Assembly (NCBI RefSeq): GCF_009801115.1
Contig: NZ_VTOL01000007.1
Span: 186,001-250,000, forward strand
DNA: 64,000 bases
From: Dyadobacter sp. 3J3
GTDB lineage: Bacteria > Bacteroidota > Bacteroidia > Cytophagales > Spirosomataceae
Reading direction: 5' to 3'
Of the stretch, positions 1 to 8,274 are shown one piece after another. The notes under the pieces were generated by a model. It had not been told where the DNA came from. It did not search any database and saw only the letters and a program-made list of their open reading frames with translations. Every line of letters begins with the position of its first letter. Position 1 is the first letter of the stretch. The translations under genes and the position numbers were made by a program.

Positions 1-1
1 G

Positions 2-1270
2 GCCATGTTGCCTTATAAATTGCCGTTAACCCATCCACACCACGCGGCAAATGGTAAAGATCCAAATCATTATACCATTCCCTCGGCAAAAGTGATTGGT
101 GCGTATCATAAACGCCGACGTCCTTACCGGCCACATTCTGTTGTGAATGTCAGTGCAATGAGCTACGGCTCGTTATCTGCAAGAGCAATTGAATCACTTA
201 ATAAGGGTTCGCTTAAATTCGGGAATTATCACAATACAGGTGAAGGCGGACTTTCTCCTTACCACCGTTTTGGCGCTGATGTTGTTTTCAACATGGGAAC
301 TTCTTATTTCGGCGTACGCGATCATGAGGGGAATTTCATGATGGAAAAACTGGTGAAAATGACCGAGACAAATCCATTTGTCAGACTGATTGAACTAAAA
401 CTTTCCCAGGGTGCAAAACCTGGAAAAGGTGGTGTTTTACCCGGAAGCAAAATAACGGCAGAAATTGCAGAAATCCGTCAGGTTCCTATTGGGAAAGATG
501 TTGTTTCTCCGCCATACCACAGCACCTTTTCTGATGTGCGCGGGATGGTTGATTTTATCGAACAAATGGCCGCAGAAACGGGTTTACCTGTGGGAATAAA
601 AGCAGCTATCGGAAAAATAGATATGTGGGAACAACTGGCTGACTTGATGGTGGAAACCGGAAAAGGCCCTGATTTTATCACGATTGATGGCGGTGAAGGC
701 GGAACCGGCGCTGCACCTCCCTCTTTTGCTGATCATGTGGCTTTGCCATTTGTTTACGGATTCAGCACGATTTACAAAATTTTCCAGGCCCGAAATCTTA
801 CGGATAAAATTACTTTTATAGCTTCCGGAAAACTGGGACTTCCTGCACAGGCGATAATGGCTTTTTGCATGGGTGCCGATATCGTAAATGTTGCACGAGA
901 AGCTATGATGTCGATTGGCTGTATTCAGGCGCAGGCTTGTCATACCAACCATTGTCCAACCGGCATAACAACCAATAATAAATGGCTGGAAGCCGGTCTT
1001 GATCCGACGCTTAAAAGCGAACGTTTTCATAATTATATGAAAACGCTGGCAAAGGAAATTATTGAAATTACGAATGCCGCAGGTTACGAACATCCTTGTC
1101 AGCTGGGAATGGATGATATTGATATTTCTATGGGAGACAATAACATTACCCGGTCACTGGCGCAAAATTATGGTTATTTAAAAACTCCTGTTCCCTACAA
1201 AAACATCCAGGAACTTCTCGATTGTTCAAATTTGGGAGGAAAAAATGCACCGGTAGAAAGTATTGCTTAA
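2..1270 (+). CDS. FMN-binding glutamate synthase family protein (5' truncated)
   Basis: This is the central FMN/Fe-S domain of glutamate synthase (GltB-like), present here as a stand-alone protein. Numbering from the ATG at base 5, it shows the FMN/2-oxoglutarate barrel motifs NTGEGG (77-82), GAKPGKGG (136-143) and DGGEGGTGAAP (228-238). The three cluster cysteines C306, C312 and C317 sit in a CxxxxxCxxxxC arrangement followed by PTG, as in the [3Fe-4S] loop of GltB. The frame is open to the left edge, and related stand-alone proteins are roughly 500 residues. About 421 residues are visible, so the true start and N-terminal membrane/linker part most likely lie outside the window. It lacks the amidotransferase and GXGXG domains of full glutamate synthase, so the true substrate of this subfamily is not settled. 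Confidence 0.9.
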   Translation, partial: AMLPYKLPLTHPHHAANGKDPNHYTIPSAKVIGAYHKRRRPYRPHSVVNVSAMSYGSLSARAIESLNKGSLKFGNYHNTGEGGLSPYHRFGADVVFNMGTSYFGVRDHEGNFMMEKLVKMTETNPFVRLIELKLSQGAKPGKGGVLPGSKITAEIAEIRQVPIGKDVVSPPYHSTFSDVRGMVDFIEQMAAETGLPVGIKAAIGKIDMWEQLADLMVETGKGPDFITIDGGEGGTGAAPPSFADHVALPFVYGFSTIYKIFQARNLTDKITFIASGKLGLPAQAIMAFCMGADIVNVAREAMMSIGCIQAQACHTNHCPTGITTNNKWLEAGLDPTLKSERFHNYMKTLAKEIIEITNAAGYEHPCQLGMDDIDISMGDNNITRSLAQNYGYLKTPVPYKNIQELLDCSNLGGKNAPVESIA

Positions 1271-1337
1271 ATTGGGCAACACTTCCGGATATTCAGGCGT
1301 ATGATTTGATAAAAAGGAGTGATTATCCACAAATGCT

Positions 1338-3011
1338 ATGAAAAAAAGACTTTTACTTGTTGCTTCGTTAGTATTACTTTTTTTATCGGATTTCTGCCTG
1401 GCCCAAACCAATCCCAGATATTTAATTCTGTTTAAGGATAAAGCTGGTTCCCCTTTTTCTGTTAGCCGGCCAACCGAGTTTTTGTCAGCCAAAGCTATTT
1501 CCCGCAGAACAAATCAAAATATTACCATTACCGAGCACGATTTCCCTGTCAATCCTGCTTACGTTTCAGCCATAAAACAAACCGGCGCCTCGGTAATTTA
1601 TTCTTCCCGCTGGTTTAACGCGTCTCTTGTTGAAGCTTCGGCAACGCAGCTTGCAGCCATAAAAAGTCTGGCTTTTTACAAAGGAATTGAACAAAACCAC
1701 GCGCTGGCTAATCTGACAACGCCGTCTCCGGGTTTGTCCAGAACTGCTAAAATTTCCAGTACTTCTGCGATTGCAGAAGATCTCAACTACGGCCTTATGC
1801 AGCAACAGCTTGCACTAATTGGCGTCGACAAATTACACCAAGAGGGTTTTCATGGAGAAAACATGCTGATCGGGGTTTTGGATGCAGGTTTCAGCCGAGC
1901 CAATGAACTGACTTATATGAAACCTGTTTTTGATGAAAAACGAATCATTGATACACATGACTTTATAACCAGAGAAAGCAACGTTTACGATGATGATTCC
2001 CATGGTATAAATGCATTGTCAACCATTGCGGCTTACCAGCCTGGCAGCATGATTGGTGCGGCATTTAAAGCTTCTTTTGCTTTATACCGTACCGAAAATG
2101 TGTTCATGGAATCTCCTTACGAAGAAGTTGCCTGGCTTTTGGGTGCGGAACGTGCAGACAGTGTGGGCGTGGATATAATCAGTTCGTCTTTGGGATATAA
2201 TACTTTTGACGATGAATTTGATTCGCCGGAATACAATTACACGTATCAAAGTATGGATGGAAAAACAACCATTATATCCCGTGCAGCCAGGTATGCAACG
2301 AGAAAAGGGATTATGGTTGTAAATTCAGCAGGGAATGAAGGAAATAAGGCCTGGCATTACATCTCAGCTCCGGCAGACGTTGATTCAGTAGTGAGTGTAG
2401 GCGCAACTACTTTGGACAGAAGTTATGCTGCTTTCAGTTCTGTGGGGCCTAATGCTATTGGACAATTAAAACCAGATATTTCAGCAGTTGGATCCGGAGC
2501 CGTAGTGGGAAATAGTACCGGAACTGGTTCTGCAACAACAAGCAGCGGAACTTCTTTTTCAGCTCCTCAAATAGCAGGATTGGCTACGATACTTTGGCAG
2601 GCTTTTCCAAAACTGACAGCACAGCAAATTATTACTGCACTTAAAAAATCCGGACATCAGGCTGCTAATCCTGACAATTTATTAGGTTTTGGTGTACCAA
2701 ATGGCGCTTTGGCAGAAACCATTATTAAAAACGATTTCATTCTTCTGGGCACCGAGCCAGATGTTTTAAATGATATCATTCTTTCTCCAAACCCTGTTCA
2801 ACAGGATTTAACGTTAACTTTCCCCGTCTCCCTCATTGGAAAAAAATCAACATTAAGTTTGATTTCACAAGGTGGAAAAACGATTTGGCAAAGCCAGCAA
2901 GTTTTGAATTCAACAGTCCCACTTTCGACGAATGCACTAAGCTCCGGTTTGTATCTGATCAAAGTAGACGTGTTGAACCGAACCCGTACTTTGAAATTTG
3001 TAAAACATTAG
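1338..3011 (+). CDS. secreted S8 (subtilisin-like) serine peptidase with type IX sorting tail
   Basis: A 557-residue secreted protease. Residues 1-22 form a signal peptide (KKR, hydrophobic run, ending CLAQ). The subtilase domain carries the catalytic triad Asp182 (in GVLDAGFS), His222 (in DDDSHG) and Ser406 (in SSGTSFSAP), with the oxyanion Asn near 333 (SAGNEGN). Residues from about 480 form a type IX secretion C-terminal domain: LSPNPVQQDLTL, then SGLYLIKVDV and a Lys/Arg-rich last strand. This predicts export through the Por/T9SS system and surface attachment or release. The gap to the upstream gene is 67 bp, and the next gene follows after 39 bp on the same strand. The substrate is unknown. 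Confidence 0.93.
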   Translation: MKKRLLLVASLVLLFLSDFCLAQTNPRYLILFKDKAGSPFSVSRPTEFLSAKAISRRTNQNITITEHDFPVNPAYVSAIKQTGASVIYSSRWFNASLVEASATQLAAIKSLAFYKGIEQNHALANLTTPSPGLSRTAKISSTSAIAEDLNYGLMQQQLALIGVDKLHQEGFHGENMLIGVLDAGFSRANELTYMKPVFDEKRIIDTHDFITRESNVYDDDSHGINALSTIAAYQPGSMIGAAFKASFALYRTENVFMESPYEEVAWLLGAERADSVGVDIISSSLGYNTFDDEFDSPEYNYTYQSMDGKTTIISRAARYATRKGIMVVNSAGNEGNKAWHYISAPADVDSVVSVGATTLDRSYAAFSSVGPNAIGQLKPDISAVGSGAVVGNSTGTGSATTSSGTSFSAPQIAGLATILWQAFPKLTAQQIITALKKSGHQAANPDNLLGFGVPNGALAETIIKNDFILLGTEPDVLNDIILSPNPVQQDLTLTFPVSLIGKKSTLSLISQGGKTIWQSQQVLNSTVPLSTNALSSGLYLIKVDVLNRTRTLKFVKH

Positions 3012-3050
3012 TAACGGGTAACGATCTTCTTTACTGAAAAACGCCAGATC

Positions 3051-3602
3051 ATGAAAATATTCTTACTTTCGGTCCTACTCTTTGTCGCGGTAAAAGCTCA
3101 GGCACAAATACAAAAATCTGAACTTTTCCTGCCGGAAATTTATTTAGATTCTGTTCAATATGGAGCTTTCCCAAATTTTGACATTAGCCAAATTGCCGAT
3201 ATGTCTATTTCAAAAGCGGATAGCAAGGCACCGAACGGTAGAATCTTTATTAAATCCAAGAATCCAAAAAACCTTCATCTTTTATCTGTTTCCGATATTA
3301 GCACCAGATATAAAAAGAACCCTCTTGCGCCAACGATTTACATGCTGGATAACGAAATTTTGAAAGAAGTTTCAACTTTCAGAATTGATTCTGCATTTAT
3401 CCTGAAAGTTGAAATATTAAAAGGATCAGAAACCGATTACCTAAACGCGCAATTTCCTGATTTAACAATTTTGAAAATAGTCACCCGGACGCCAAAAAAT
3501 GTAGCAAAAGAAAATCAAATCAGAATTCGCGGAATCGAAACGAGACATGTGGAACAACCTGGTGTTATAAGACTTCGGGGTGTTTCTACGGCTTCAATGT
3601 GA
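3051..3602 (+). CDS. secreted orphan TonB-plug-like protein
   Basis: A 183-residue protein with a clean signal peptide (residues 1-19, ending KAQAQ). I do not recognise a named family. Residues 95-150 read like the plug domain of SusC-type receptors: a PTIYMLDNEIL strand, then the IDSAFILKVEILKGSE helix-strand unit, then a LKIVTRTPK strand, in the order of the usual VVDGVP...IESIEVLKGA...ITTKKG. No barrel follows, since the gene stops at 183 residues. It lies 39 bp after the subtilase gene and converges with the NUDIX gene 10 bp away. It could be a free-standing plug-like periplasmic protein. The plug similarity is my inference from motif order only. Confidence 0.6.
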   Translation: MKIFLLSVLLFVAVKAQAQIQKSELFLPEIYLDSVQYGAFPNFDISQIADMSISKADSKAPNGRIFIKSKNPKNLHLLSVSDISTRYKKNPLAPTIYMLDNEILKEVSTFRIDSAFILKVEILKGSETDYLNAQFPDLTILKIVTRTPKNVAKENQIRIRGIETRHVEQPGVIRLRGVSTASM

Positions 3603-3612
3603 AGATTTACAT

Positions 3613-4152
3613 TTAAATCATCGCTGTTTTTCTTGCCATCCGCATCAGCGATTCCGAATCATTTAATAGATGTATATCTTCAACTGGTACCCAACGAACC
3701 TCTTTTGATTCTATATTAATCACCAGTTCATCCTCCGCATTTGCTTCGAAAACAAAGCGGATATCATAATGGTAATGCGCCGGATCCTTACTATTGGCTG
3801 GAATCAAATGTACGTCTACGTCAAATATCCCTTCTTTTGCCAGTTTTAAATTGGAAGCTCCGGTTTCTTCCTCCACTTCTTTTTCTGCAACGTGAAGTAC
3901 GTCCGGATCTCCATCAGCATGCCCGCCAGGCTGAAACCAACGATCCAGTTTCCGGTGATGCATTAGTAAAACTTTATCCCTGTCAGGCGAAACAACCCAG
4001 CCAGAAGCTGTTATGTGACCGATTTGTAATGTCCGTTCAAAACACTCAGAATTATCCTTTACAAATTGTATTGTCTCGAGGTACATTTCAGTTTCAAGGC
4101 CCTCTGTTGGAATGTACGAATCAAGTAAAGAAAGTAAGCTGCTTCGTTTCAT
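3613..4152 (-). CDS. NUDIX hydrolase
   Basis: A 179-residue NUDIX protein, expected to cleave a nucleoside diphosphate linked to another moiety. The NUDIX box region is GGHADGDPDVLHVAEKEVEE followed by ETGA. The KEVEEETGA half keeps the metal-binding glutamates (Lys replaces Arg), but the first Glu of the canonical Gx5E is not obvious, as in a known subgroup with a GGHADGD signature. An upstream strand, DKVLLMHHRKLDRWFQPGG, is typical of this subgroup. It converges with the plug-like gene (10 bp) and diverges from the DUF2911 gene (75 bp). The substrate cannot be read from the sequence. Confidence 0.85.
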   Translation of the reverse strand: MKRSSLLSLLDSYIPTEGLETEMYLETIQFVKDNSECFERTLQIGHITASGWVVSPDRDKVLLMHHRKLDRWFQPGGHADGDPDVLHVAEKEVEEETGASNLKLAKEGIFDVDVHLIPANSKDPAHYHYDIRFVFEANAEDELVINIESKEVRWVPVEDIHLLNDSESLMRMARKTAMI

Positions 4153-4227
4153 TTAATAGGCTATGTAATAATTTCATTCTAATTTCACCACAAGTTTAAC
4201 AGATCAAATAACAAACATCATTACCAA

Positions 4228-5127
4228 ATGAAAAAGTATTTATTATCCCTCACTTTTGCTATCGCCGTTGCGTCAGCCTCACTTGCACAGCGCACGCCAC
4301 AGGCAAGTCCGGGCGCAACAATAATTCAGTCCGTAGGAATTACTGATTTCACCGTAAAATATTCCCGCCCGGGTATCAAAGGCCGCGCCGTTTTCGCGGA
4401 CAAATCTCCAATTGCTCCAATCGGACAATTATGGAGAACGGGAGCCAATCAGCCAACGATTTTTGAATCGTCCACGGATTTTACTTTTGGTGATAAAAAG
4501 GTACCAGCCGGAAAATATTCACTTTTCTCTATTCCTGAAAAAGCTAAATGGACGGTTATTCTGAACAAAAACCTGACTGCAAGTACCGATGTTTATAAAG
4601 AAACAGAAGATATTGCCCGAATCGAGGTAACACCCGTTTCCGGTGAATCAAGTGAATCTTTTCAAATCAGTTTTTCCGATATTACGGATTCTACTAGTTT
4701 AATGAATATAGCTTGGGGAACTGTCAAAGTACCTGTAAAACTTTCTATGGCCACTCAGGAGTTGACCATTACCTCTCTTGATAAAGCCGTTCAGGACAAA
4801 CCGGAAGATGTTGCAACTTTACAAAGCGCAGCAGGCTATTTTCTTTCCAAAAATATTGATCTGAGAAAAGCATTGTCATTGGCTGATAAAGCCATTGGTT
4901 TGAAAGAAGGTTGGTCAAATCTTTGGATTAAAGCGCAAATTCTTGACAAAATGGGCAAAACCGCAGAAGCGCTTCCAATCGCTCAAAAAGCATTAACCGT
5001 TGGTGCAGCAGCTCCTGATGGCGCTTATGATTTTTATAAAACACAAATTGCAAAAGGTATTGCAGATATGCAGGCAAAAGTTCCTGTGAAGGAAGTTGTT
5101 GGAAAAGGAAAGAAGAAAAAGAAGTAA
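4228..5127 (+). CDS. DUF2911 domain secreted protein
   Basis: A 299-residue exported protein: signal peptide 1-20 (AVASASLAQ), then a DUF2911 domain of about residues 28-175. That domain contains the conserved RPGIKGRAVF and GQLWRTGANQPT blocks and a PAGKYSLFSIP strand. The C-terminal third (about 185-285) is helical and TPR-like (ALSLADKAIGLKEGWSNLW, then AEALPIAQKAL), and the protein ends in a Lys-rich tail (GKGKKKKK). The family is common in Bacteroidota and has no established activity. The gene ends 16 bp before a strong bidirectional terminator shared with the TRIC gene. Confidence 0.85.
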   Translation: MKKYLLSLTFAIAVASASLAQRTPQASPGATIIQSVGITDFTVKYSRPGIKGRAVFADKSPIAPIGQLWRTGANQPTIFESSTDFTFGDKKVPAGKYSLFSIPEKAKWTVILNKNLTASTDVYKETEDIARIEVTPVSGESSESFQISFSDITDSTSLMNIAWGTVKVPVKLSMATQELTITSLDKAVQDKPEDVATLQSAAGYFLSKNIDLRKALSLADKAIGLKEGWSNLWIKAQILDKMGKTAEALPIAQKALTVGAAAPDGAYDFYKTQIAKGIADMQAKVPVKEVVGKGKKKKK

Positions 5128-5142
5128 ATATTGAAGAGATAC

Positions 5143-5177
5143 AAAACGACCGGCTCAATATCTGAACCGGTCGTTTT
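5143..5177. terminator. bidirectional terminator
   Basis: An 11-bp perfect stem (5143-5153 with 5167-5177, core ACGACCGG/CCGGTCGT) flanked by A-rich and T-rich arms. It sits between the convergent DUF2911 and TRIC genes. Confidence 0.85.
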
Positions 5178-5200
5178 TTATTTTCAAACCAATATTAATC

Positions 5201-5845
5201 CTATCTAAAAAACCTCGGAACACTCCATTCATAACGAACAGCAAGTATACGAATTGAAATAATAACGAGTGAGGCTGCGATAAAAGCAACATTTCTTTCC
5301 GCTCCTATTTTATCCAAAATTAAATACGAAACGGCACCTGCCAGACAAGCTGTTGCGTACACTTCTTTCCTGTAAATAATTGGAATTTCGTTATTCATCA
5401 TATCACGAACAACACCGCCCATGATCGCGGTAAAAACGCCCATAATCGCCGCAATTTCTGGCCTTACACCTAAGTGAAGCGCTTTTTCTGTCCCAACAAT
5501 CGTAAAAAGTGCAATTCCAAAAGTATCGAACAAAAACAATGTTCTTCTCAAGCCAATCAGGTATTTGTAGAAAATGAAGGTTGTTAGAATTCCGGCTATG
5601 ATAGCATAGAGAATCGTAATATCGCTTATCCACACCAATGGATAACTGTCTAAAAGTACATCGCGCATTGTTCCACCTCCAATTGAACAAAGAAAAGCAG
5701 TAAAACTTGCCCCGAACCAGTCCTGATGTTTCTGGTCCTTTACGGAGAGAGCACCGGAAATTGCAAAAGCAAAAGTCCCGATAATCTCTAAAATATATTG
5801 AATACTCATTTTCGAATTACTAATGTGGAACGCAACGTCCGACAT
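5201..5845 (-). CDS. TRIC-type (UPF0126/YadS-like) cation channel family membrane protein
   Basis: A 214-residue polytopic membrane protein with about seven hydrophobic segments, arranged as two repeats. Each repeat carries the family glycine-rich element: GGGTMRDVLLDSYPLVW in the first half and GGVVRDMMNNEIPII in the second. This is the prokaryotic TRIC (trimeric intracellular cation channel) fold, thought to conduct K+ or related small cations, with physiology poorly defined in bacteria. The ATG at 5845 lies 22 bp from the thyA terminator stem, so it is probably transcribed separately from thyA. Confidence 0.85.
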   Translation of the reverse strand: MSDVAFHISNSKMSIQYILEIIGTFAFAISGALSVKDQKHQDWFGASFTAFLCSIGGGTMRDVLLDSYPLVWISDITILYAIIAGILTTFIFYKYLIGLRRTLFLFDTFGIALFTIVGTEKALHLGVRPEIAAIMGVFTAIMGGVVRDMMNNEIPIIYRKEVYATACLAGAVSYLILDKIGAERNVAFIAASLVIISIRILAVRYEWSVPRFFR

Positions 5846-5867
5846 AGCTTATTAAGCAAAAAAAATT

Positions 5868-5915
5868 GGATAAAAGACTAAATAATAGTTGGTTAACAAC
5901 ATTAGTCTTTTATCC
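5868..5915 (-). terminator. thyA terminator
   Basis: A 13-bp perfect stem (5868-5880 with 5903-5915) followed on the minus strand by a run of eight T. It lies 25 bp beyond the thyA stop codon. Confidence 0.85.
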
Positions 5916-5939
5916 GTTATATATTATTGAGAAGAAAAA

Positions 5940-6761
5940 TTAAACCGCAACCGGCGCTTTAATTCCCGGCCATGGATTGTAATTTTCCAAAGAGAAATCT
6001 TCAAATTCAAAGTCAAAAACACTTTTAACTTCCGGATTTAATACCATTTGCGGTAAAGGACGAAACGCTCTGCTAAGCTGCAACTCAACCTGATCCAGAT
6101 GATTGCTGTAAATATGCGTATCACCGCCCGTCCAGACAAAATCGCCAAGATCAAGATCACATTCCTGAGCGATCATCATTGTCAACAAAGCGTAACTGGC
6201 AATATTAAACGGAACGCCTAAAAAAACATCCGCGCTTCTTTGATACAACTGGCAGGACAATTTTCCTCTCGTTTCACCTTTGTCAGTATCTGGCGGCGCA
6301 ACATAAAACTGAAATAAAGCATGACAAGGTTGCAACTTCATTTGGGAAAGTTCCGAAGGATTCCACGCAGAAACCAGAATCCTTCTTGAATCCGGACTGT
6401 TTTTCAACAAATTAAGAATTTCCTGCAACTGATCGAATGATTTGCCATTTGCTCCTTCCCAGCTCCTCCATTGTTTCCCATACACAGGACCCAAATCGCC
6501 GCGCTCATCTGCCCATTCGTCCCAGATCGACACACCATTATCTTTTAGATATTTGATATTGGTATCACCCTTCAAAAACCAGAGGAGCTCATAAATTATT
6601 GATTTGGTATGCACCTTTTTGGTTGTCACAAGTGGAAAACCTTCTTTTAAATTAAAGCGCATCTGATATCCAAAAACACTGATTGTTCCGGTTCCGGTAC
6701 GATCCGTTTTTTGAACTCCATTGTCCAGAATATGACGAAGTAAATCGTGGTATTGCTGCAT
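5940..6761 (-). CDS. thyA: thymidylate synthase
   Basis: A 273-residue thymidylate synthase, which methylates dUMP to dTMP with methylene-tetrahydrofolate. The dUMP phosphate-binding arginine is R21 in KTDRTGTGT. The nucleophile is C146 in [12 protein letters not shown], preceded by the [11 protein letters not shown] block, and the C-terminal folate region is followed by GIKAPVAV. The length matches the family (about 264) with a short insertion near [11 protein letters not shown] (about 155-165), common in Bacteroidota. It lies 37 bp downstream of the OsmC gene on the same strand, so the two are probably co-transcribed, ending at a strong terminator. Confidence 0.97.
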   Translation of the reverse strand: MQQYHDLLRHILDNGVQKTDRTGTGTISVFGYQMRFNLKEGFPLVTTKKVHTKSIIYELLWFLKGDTNIKYLKDNGVSIWDEWADERGDLGPVYGKQWRSWEGANGKSFDQLQEILNLLKNSPDSRRILVSAWNPSELSQMKLQPCHALFQFYVAPPDTDKGETRGKLSCQLYQRSADVFLGVPFNIASYALLTMMIAQECDLDLGDFVWTGGDTHIYSNHLDQVELQLSRAFRPLPQMVLNPEVKSVFDFEFEDFSLENYNPWPGIKAPVAV

Positions 6762-6798
6762 TATTATATATTTTGCGGGAGATTGAATTCCCTTATTA

Positions 6799-7239
6799 TT
6801 AGCTTTTTAATTCTGCTGCTTCAATTTCAACACTATGCGTAATGGTTGCAAGCGCTTCAAGCTGAGCAGTAGCAGAGCAGTATTTTTCCATCGACAGCGC
6901 AATGGCGCGATCAATTTTTTTCTCGTCCAGATCATTTCCGACAAATTTATAAGTCAAATGGATATTTCGGAACGGACTACGTTTCGTACCTTCTTCCTCA
7001 ACTCGATCACCGTCAGCAGTTACCCGGAAATCAGTAATGTCCTGTTTTTGTTTTTTCAAAATCAGTACTACATCAATGGCACTGCAACTCGCTAATCCCA
7101 TTAATAACAATTCCATTGGTCTGACACCGGCGCCAACACCACCGATTTCAGGAGATCCGTCGGTATGTACTTTTACCTCTGATGATCCTGTTCCTTCAAA
7201 ATGAAATGCGTCATTTACACGCACTAGTTCTACTTTCAT
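6799..7239 (-). CDS. OsmC family peroxiredoxin-like protein
   Basis: A 146-residue OsmC/Ohr-fold protein. It keeps the two reactive cysteines in their usual settings: the first in [12 protein letters not shown], at the start of the central helix, and the second in [11 protein letters not shown]. The end is the usual ITHSVEIE strand. OsmC-type proteins reduce organic hydroperoxides, though this YhfA-like subgroup has not been assigned a substrate. It is the first gene of a probable two-gene unit with thyA. A TAnnTTTG promoter candidate lies about 67 bp upstream. Confidence 0.88.
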   Translation of the reverse strand: MKVELVRVNDAFHFEGTGSSEVKVHTDGSPEIGGVGAGVRPMELLLMGLASCSAIDVVLILKKQKQDITDFRVTADGDRVEEEGTKRSPFRNIHLTYKFVGNDLDEKKIDRAIALSMEKYCSATAQLEALATITHSVEIEAAELKS

Positions 7240-7580
7240 AATATTTCCTGATTTTTCCGGCCTGCCTGATTATAACAATCTGACGGATCTTACCTCATTA
7301 AAATGCAAATATACTTCATCCCGGTGGAATCGGCTATTTACGTGAAAAATTTAAAATGAGCTTTTATCCTAGTATATTCGGTCAAATAATGTTTCTTACT
7401 TGTCCTTAGTAATAGAACATATTTCAATATACTTTTCGTTTACTAATATTGATTTCGCTGGAAATTTATAATCAAGGATATTTCTATTGACATATAAGTT
7501 TCTGATTTACAAATATTTAATAAGGATTCATTTTTAAGTATAGGGAGAAAAATTCATCAGAAAACTAAATTACTTCAACG
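7240..7580. other. AT-rich divergent intergenic region, osmC / pterin dehydratase
   Basis: 341 bp without a supportable gene between two divergently transcribed genes. It is AT-rich. One TAnnTTTG-type element is visible toward osmC (7306-7313), but I see no clear matching element toward the pterin dehydratase gene, and no convincing hairpin. Confidence 0.6.
7306..7313 (-). promoter_or_regulatory. candidate -7 element for osmC-thyA
   Basis: Reads TATATTTG on the minus strand, an exact match to the Bacteroidota -7 consensus TAnnTTTG. It is placed to start transcription about 60 nt upstream of osmC. No clear -33 TTTG is seen, so support is partial. Confidence 0.4.
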
Positions 7581-7817
7581 ATGTGGAAGGAAGAAGATGA
7601 CAAACTAAAACGGACATTTGTTTTCAAAGACTTCAAAAGTGCATTTGCCTTTATGATAAAAGTAGCCGCTGTTGCTGATGAAATGGATCATCATCCATGG
7701 TGGTCCAACGCCTACAACAAAGTAAATATAGAATTGACCACGCATGACGTCGCAAATAAAGTGACCGAAAAAGACAAAAACCTGGCCAATAAAATTGACA
7801 TGATTTTTCAATCGTAG
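7581..7817 (+). CDS. 4a-hydroxytetrahydrobiopterin dehydratase (PCD/DCoH)
   Basis: A 78-residue pterin-4a-carbinolamine dehydratase. The family pattern is present from the start: LKRTFVFKDFKSAFAFM, then the His pair of EMDHHPWW, which binds and dehydrates the pterin, then NKVNIELTTHDV and a C-terminal TEKDKNLANKID. At 78 residues it is shorter than E. coli or human homologues (about 100) but matches the compact Bacteroidota form, so it looks complete. It normally recycles the pterin cofactor of aromatic amino-acid hydroxylases. No hydroxylase gene is in this window. A hairpin begins at the base after its stop codon, followed by the repeat region. Confidence 0.92.
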   Translation: MWKEEDDKLKRTFVFKDFKSAFAFMIKVAAVADEMDHHPWWSNAYNKVNIELTTHDVANKVTEKDKNLANKIDMIFQS

Positions 7818-7839
7818 GGGCAATCCCTTGTGGTTGCCC
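7818..7839 (+). terminator. hairpin directly after the pterin dehydratase stop
   Basis: GGGCAA-T-CC pairs with GG-TTGCCC (7818-7826 with 7832-7839, one bulged T). It has no T-run, so it may be a weak terminator, a 3'-end stabiliser or a degenerate member of the neighbouring repeat family. Confidence 0.4.
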
Positions 7840-7892
7840 GGAAATCACGACCAAATCCTTATGGTTGCCCGGAAATTACGACCAAAACCGAA
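7831..7892 (+). repeat. two degenerate 31-bp direct repeats
   Basis: Copies at 7831-7861 and 7862-7892 share TGGTTGCCCGGAAAT, one varied base, then ACGACCAAA, and diverge at the end. The GCCCGGA core also occurs in the adjacent 67-bp units, so these may be related, decayed elements. No coding frame is evident. Confidence 0.7.
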
Positions 7893-7914
7893 CCAGAATA
7901 AAACCCAAACAAAA

Positions 7915-8249
7915 ATAAATAGCCCGGAGAAAGTTGGTTAAGGAAAAGGGTAACCACTGGGGTTAACCCAACAGTTCCCGGATAAATAGCCCGGAGAAAG
8001 TTGGTTAAGGAAAAGGGTAACCACGAGGGTTACCCCAACAGTTCCCGGATTAATAGCCCGGAGAAAGTTGGTTAAGGAAAAGGGTAACCACGAGGGTTAC
8101 CCCAACAGTTCCCGGATAAATAGTCCGGAGAAAGTTGGTTAAGGAAAAGGGTAACCACGAGGGTTACCCCAACAGTTCCCGGATAAATAGCCCGGAGAAA
8201 GTTGGTTAAGGAAAAGGGTAACCACGAGGGTTACCCCAACGGTTCCCGA
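7915..8249 (+). repeat. five tandem 67-bp hairpin repeats upstream of rsmI
   Basis: Five head-to-tail copies of a 67-bp unit: 7915-7981, 7982-8048, 8049-8115, 8116-8182 and 8183-8249. They are nearly identical, with changes in copy 1 (around ACTGGGGTTAA), one C to T in copy 4 and a few in the last junction. Each copy holds hairpin A: GGGTAACC, loop ACGAG, GGTTACCC (8015-8035 in copy 2). Across each junction is hairpin B: CCAAC...TTC CCGG, a 9-nt loop, CCGG A GAA...GTTGG (8035-8071 between copies 2 and 3). The array would therefore fold as alternating hairpins. Since 67 is not a multiple of 3 it does not encode a repeated peptide. It ends 25 bp before the rsmI start codon and may lie in its leader. 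Confidence 0.95.
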
Positions 8250-8274
8250 ATAATAACAGAATTAAATTTACAAA

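Noticed and set aside
5..7. Start codon for the glutamate-synthase-like gene
   Set aside because: The frame continues to the left edge and known family members are longer.
584..1093. Antisense coding frame in the first gene
   Set aside because: It lies wholly inside a well-conserved gene and has no signal of its own; similar shadows over other genes were also left out.
7915..8249. CRISPR array
   Set aside because: The units are contiguous, with no variable spacers, and no cas genes are in the window.
7915..8249. Integron attC sites
   Set aside because: The CCAAC/GTTGG pairs loosely resemble attC cores, but there are no cassette genes between units and no integrase is present.
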